NCBI RefSeq assembly: GCF_017639205.1
Contig: NZ_CP071139.1
Coordinates: forward strand, 3,426,001-3,490,000
Source: Streptomyces nojiriensis
GTDB lineage: Bacteria; Actinomycetota; Actinomycetes; Streptomycetales; Streptomycetaceae
Direction: 5' to 3'
DNA length: 64,000 nt
Shown: positions 62,969 to 64,000 of the stretch, in pieces
Position numbering within the stretch: position 1 is the first letter of the stretch
Layout: each line of letters starts with the position of its first letter
The notes under the pieces: generated by a model
The model's database searches: none
What the model saw: only the letters and a program-made list of their open reading frames with translations
What the model was told of the DNA's origin: nothing
Made by a program: the position numbers and the translations under genes

Positions 62969-64000
62969 ATGACCCTCGAATCCCCCAGCTCCATACCCGG
63001 GGCCAGACGCGTCGCGCGCGTCGCGGCCGCGGCCGGTCTGGTCGCCGCCCTCGCGGCCACCGGCGCCGGTCCCGTCTTCGCGGCGACCGGCGCGGACACC
63101 CCGGGCACCTCGCCCGCGGTCAAGTCCGCGGACCAGAAGCTCGGTTCGGCCGACGCCGAACTCCTTCAGCAGGCCAAGGCCAAGGGTGACGCGAACGTCA
63201 CCGTCATGGTCGCGACCGCCCCCGGCCAGACCAAGCAGGTGGCGGACCAGCTCGGCTCGGTCCAGGGCGCCTCGGTGGGCCAGACGTACGACAACCTCGG
63301 TTACGTGCGCGCCACCCTGCCGACCGACAAGGCCGACGCCGCGCTGAAGGCGGCCGCCAAGCTGTCCTCGGTGCACGGCATCGACCTGCGGCACGAGATC
63401 CAGCTGCCCGACCCGCGCCCCGACGCGGACCGCGAGACCGGCACGGTGAAGAAGACCGCCGCCGAGACCTACGCGGCGCCGGACAAGAACACCCCCGCGA
63501 AGAACCCGTACAACCCGTCCTTCGAGACCGGTGCGGTCGACTTCGTGAAGGACAACCCGCAGGCCGACGGCCGCGGAGTGACCATCGGCATCATGGACTC
63601 GGGCATCGACCTCGGTCACCCGGCCCTGCAGAAGACCACCACCGGCGAGCGCAAGATCGTCGACTGGGTGACGGCCACCGACCCGATCACCGACAACGAC
63701 GCCACCTGGCGCCCGCAGATCACCCCGGTCACCTCCAGCGGCGGCAGCTTCACCGCGGGCGGCCAGAGCTGGAAGGCTCCCGAGGGCAGCTTCCAGTGGA
63801 GCCGCTTCACCGAGTCGATCACCGCCACCGGCGACATGAAGGGCGACGTCAACCGCGACGGTGACACCACCGACCGGTTCGGCCTGCTCTACGACGCCGC
63901 CGCCGGCACCGTCCGCGTCGACACCGACCAGGACGGCGACTTCACGAACAACGAGCCGATGAAGCCGTACAAGGACGGCTACCAGATCGGCTACTTCGGC
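62969..64000 (+). CDS. Secreted subtilisin-family (S8) serine protease, 3' end cut by window
   Basis: A partial S8 protease, 344 codons in the window. After a Ser/Arg-containing N-terminus (MTLESPSSIPGARRVARVA) comes a signal segment (AAAAGLVAALAATGAGPVFA), a propeptide with KGDANVTVMVATAPGQ, then the catalytic domain beginning GVTIGIMDSGIDLGHP with the catalytic Asp210. The catalytic His and Ser lie beyond the window. ATG 62969 is preferred, because AGGG lies 6 bp before it; ATG 62963, two codons upstream, is too close to that site. Confidence 0.88.
   Translation, partial: MTLESPSSIPGARRVARVAAAAGLVAALAATGAGPVFAATGADTPGTSPAVKSADQKLGSADAELLQQAKAKGDANVTVMVATAPGQTKQVADQLGSVQGASVGQTYDNLGYVRATLPTDKADAALKAAAKLSSVHGIDLRHEIQLPDPRPDADRETGTVKKTAAETYAAPDKNTPAKNPYNPSFETGAVDFVKDNPQADGRGVTIGIMDSGIDLGHPALQKTTTGERKIVDWVTATDPITDNDATWRPQITPVTSSGGSFTAGGQSWKAPEGSFQWSRFTESITATGDMKGDVNRDGDTTDRFGLLYDAAAGTVRVDTDQDGDFTNNEPMKPYKDGYQIGYFG

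Overview
The window is a high-GC actinobacterial chromosome segment and almost certainly a Streptomyces core-genome region. The evidence is strong third-position GC bias, frequent GTG starts, paired ClpP1/ClpP2, an RNase E with large disordered arms, MreB plus a second MreB/Mbl-like actin, a CYTH-CHAD protein, a ClgR-type box upstream of clpP1 and a Nur-type box upstream of a Fe-type superoxide dismutase. I count 54 protein genes (the first and last cut by the window edges), two tRNAs, one decayed integrase fragment, one fold-back (MITE-like) element, and many perfect intercistronic hairpins that mostly lack a U-tract, as is usual in this genus.

Layout. 1-8 kb: a cell-envelope glycopolymer group (GtrB/DPM1-like glycosyltransferase, a GT2-TagF fusion, a GT4 enzyme, galE and a second GT2). 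8-20 kb, all on the minus strand: CYTH-CHAD protein, B12-type radical SAM protein (TIGR03960 type), a membrane protein built of 19-residue repeats, the TIGR03936/DUF2344 partner, RNase E/G, L21, L27 and Obg, which looks like a ribosome/RNA-maturation neighbourhood. 20-27 kb: the elongation/spore-wall operon mreB-mreC-mreD-mrdA(PBP2)-rodA, with a small inverted-repeat element lodged exactly between mrdA and rodA, preceded by ndk, a DUF4233 gene and folC. 29-32 kb: a second MreB-like actin and an orphan histidine kinase. 32-40 kb: valS, a PYGQ-repeat membrane protein, clpX, clpP2, clpP1 and trigger factor (a protein quality-control block).

40-41 kb: tRNA-Pro(TGG) and tRNA-Gly(TCC), divergently arranged, with a tyrosine-recombinase remnant just past the tRNA-Gly 3' end, marking an old integration site. 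41-48 kb: accessory housekeeping genes (small membrane protein, HD hydrolase translationally coupled to a PLP decarboxylase, DUF4232 lipoprotein with tandem repeats, a lone MacB/LolD-type ABC ATPase, SpoIIE-type phosphatase, Eis-like acetyltransferase, Nei-type DNA glycosylase, RpiB). 49-55 kb: three paralogous APC amino-acid permeases interleaved with bioY and an SDR gene. 55-64 kb: superoxide dismutase, a mycothiol-type DsbA-fold protein, PepN, an AbiEi/DUF559-like protein, a flavin/PNPOx-fold protein, a VOC protein divergent from a CGNR regulator, and the start of a secreted S8 protease.

The most promising undescribed material is the 19-residue-repeat membrane protein wedged between the two radical SAM-associated genes, the element that supplies the mrdA stop codon, the tandem 22-bp-phased dyads upstream of the third permease, and the operator-like inverted repeat between the CGNR regulator and the VOC gene. 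Several long open frames antisense to rne, valS, pepN and the radical SAM gene are GC-bias artefacts and were rejected.
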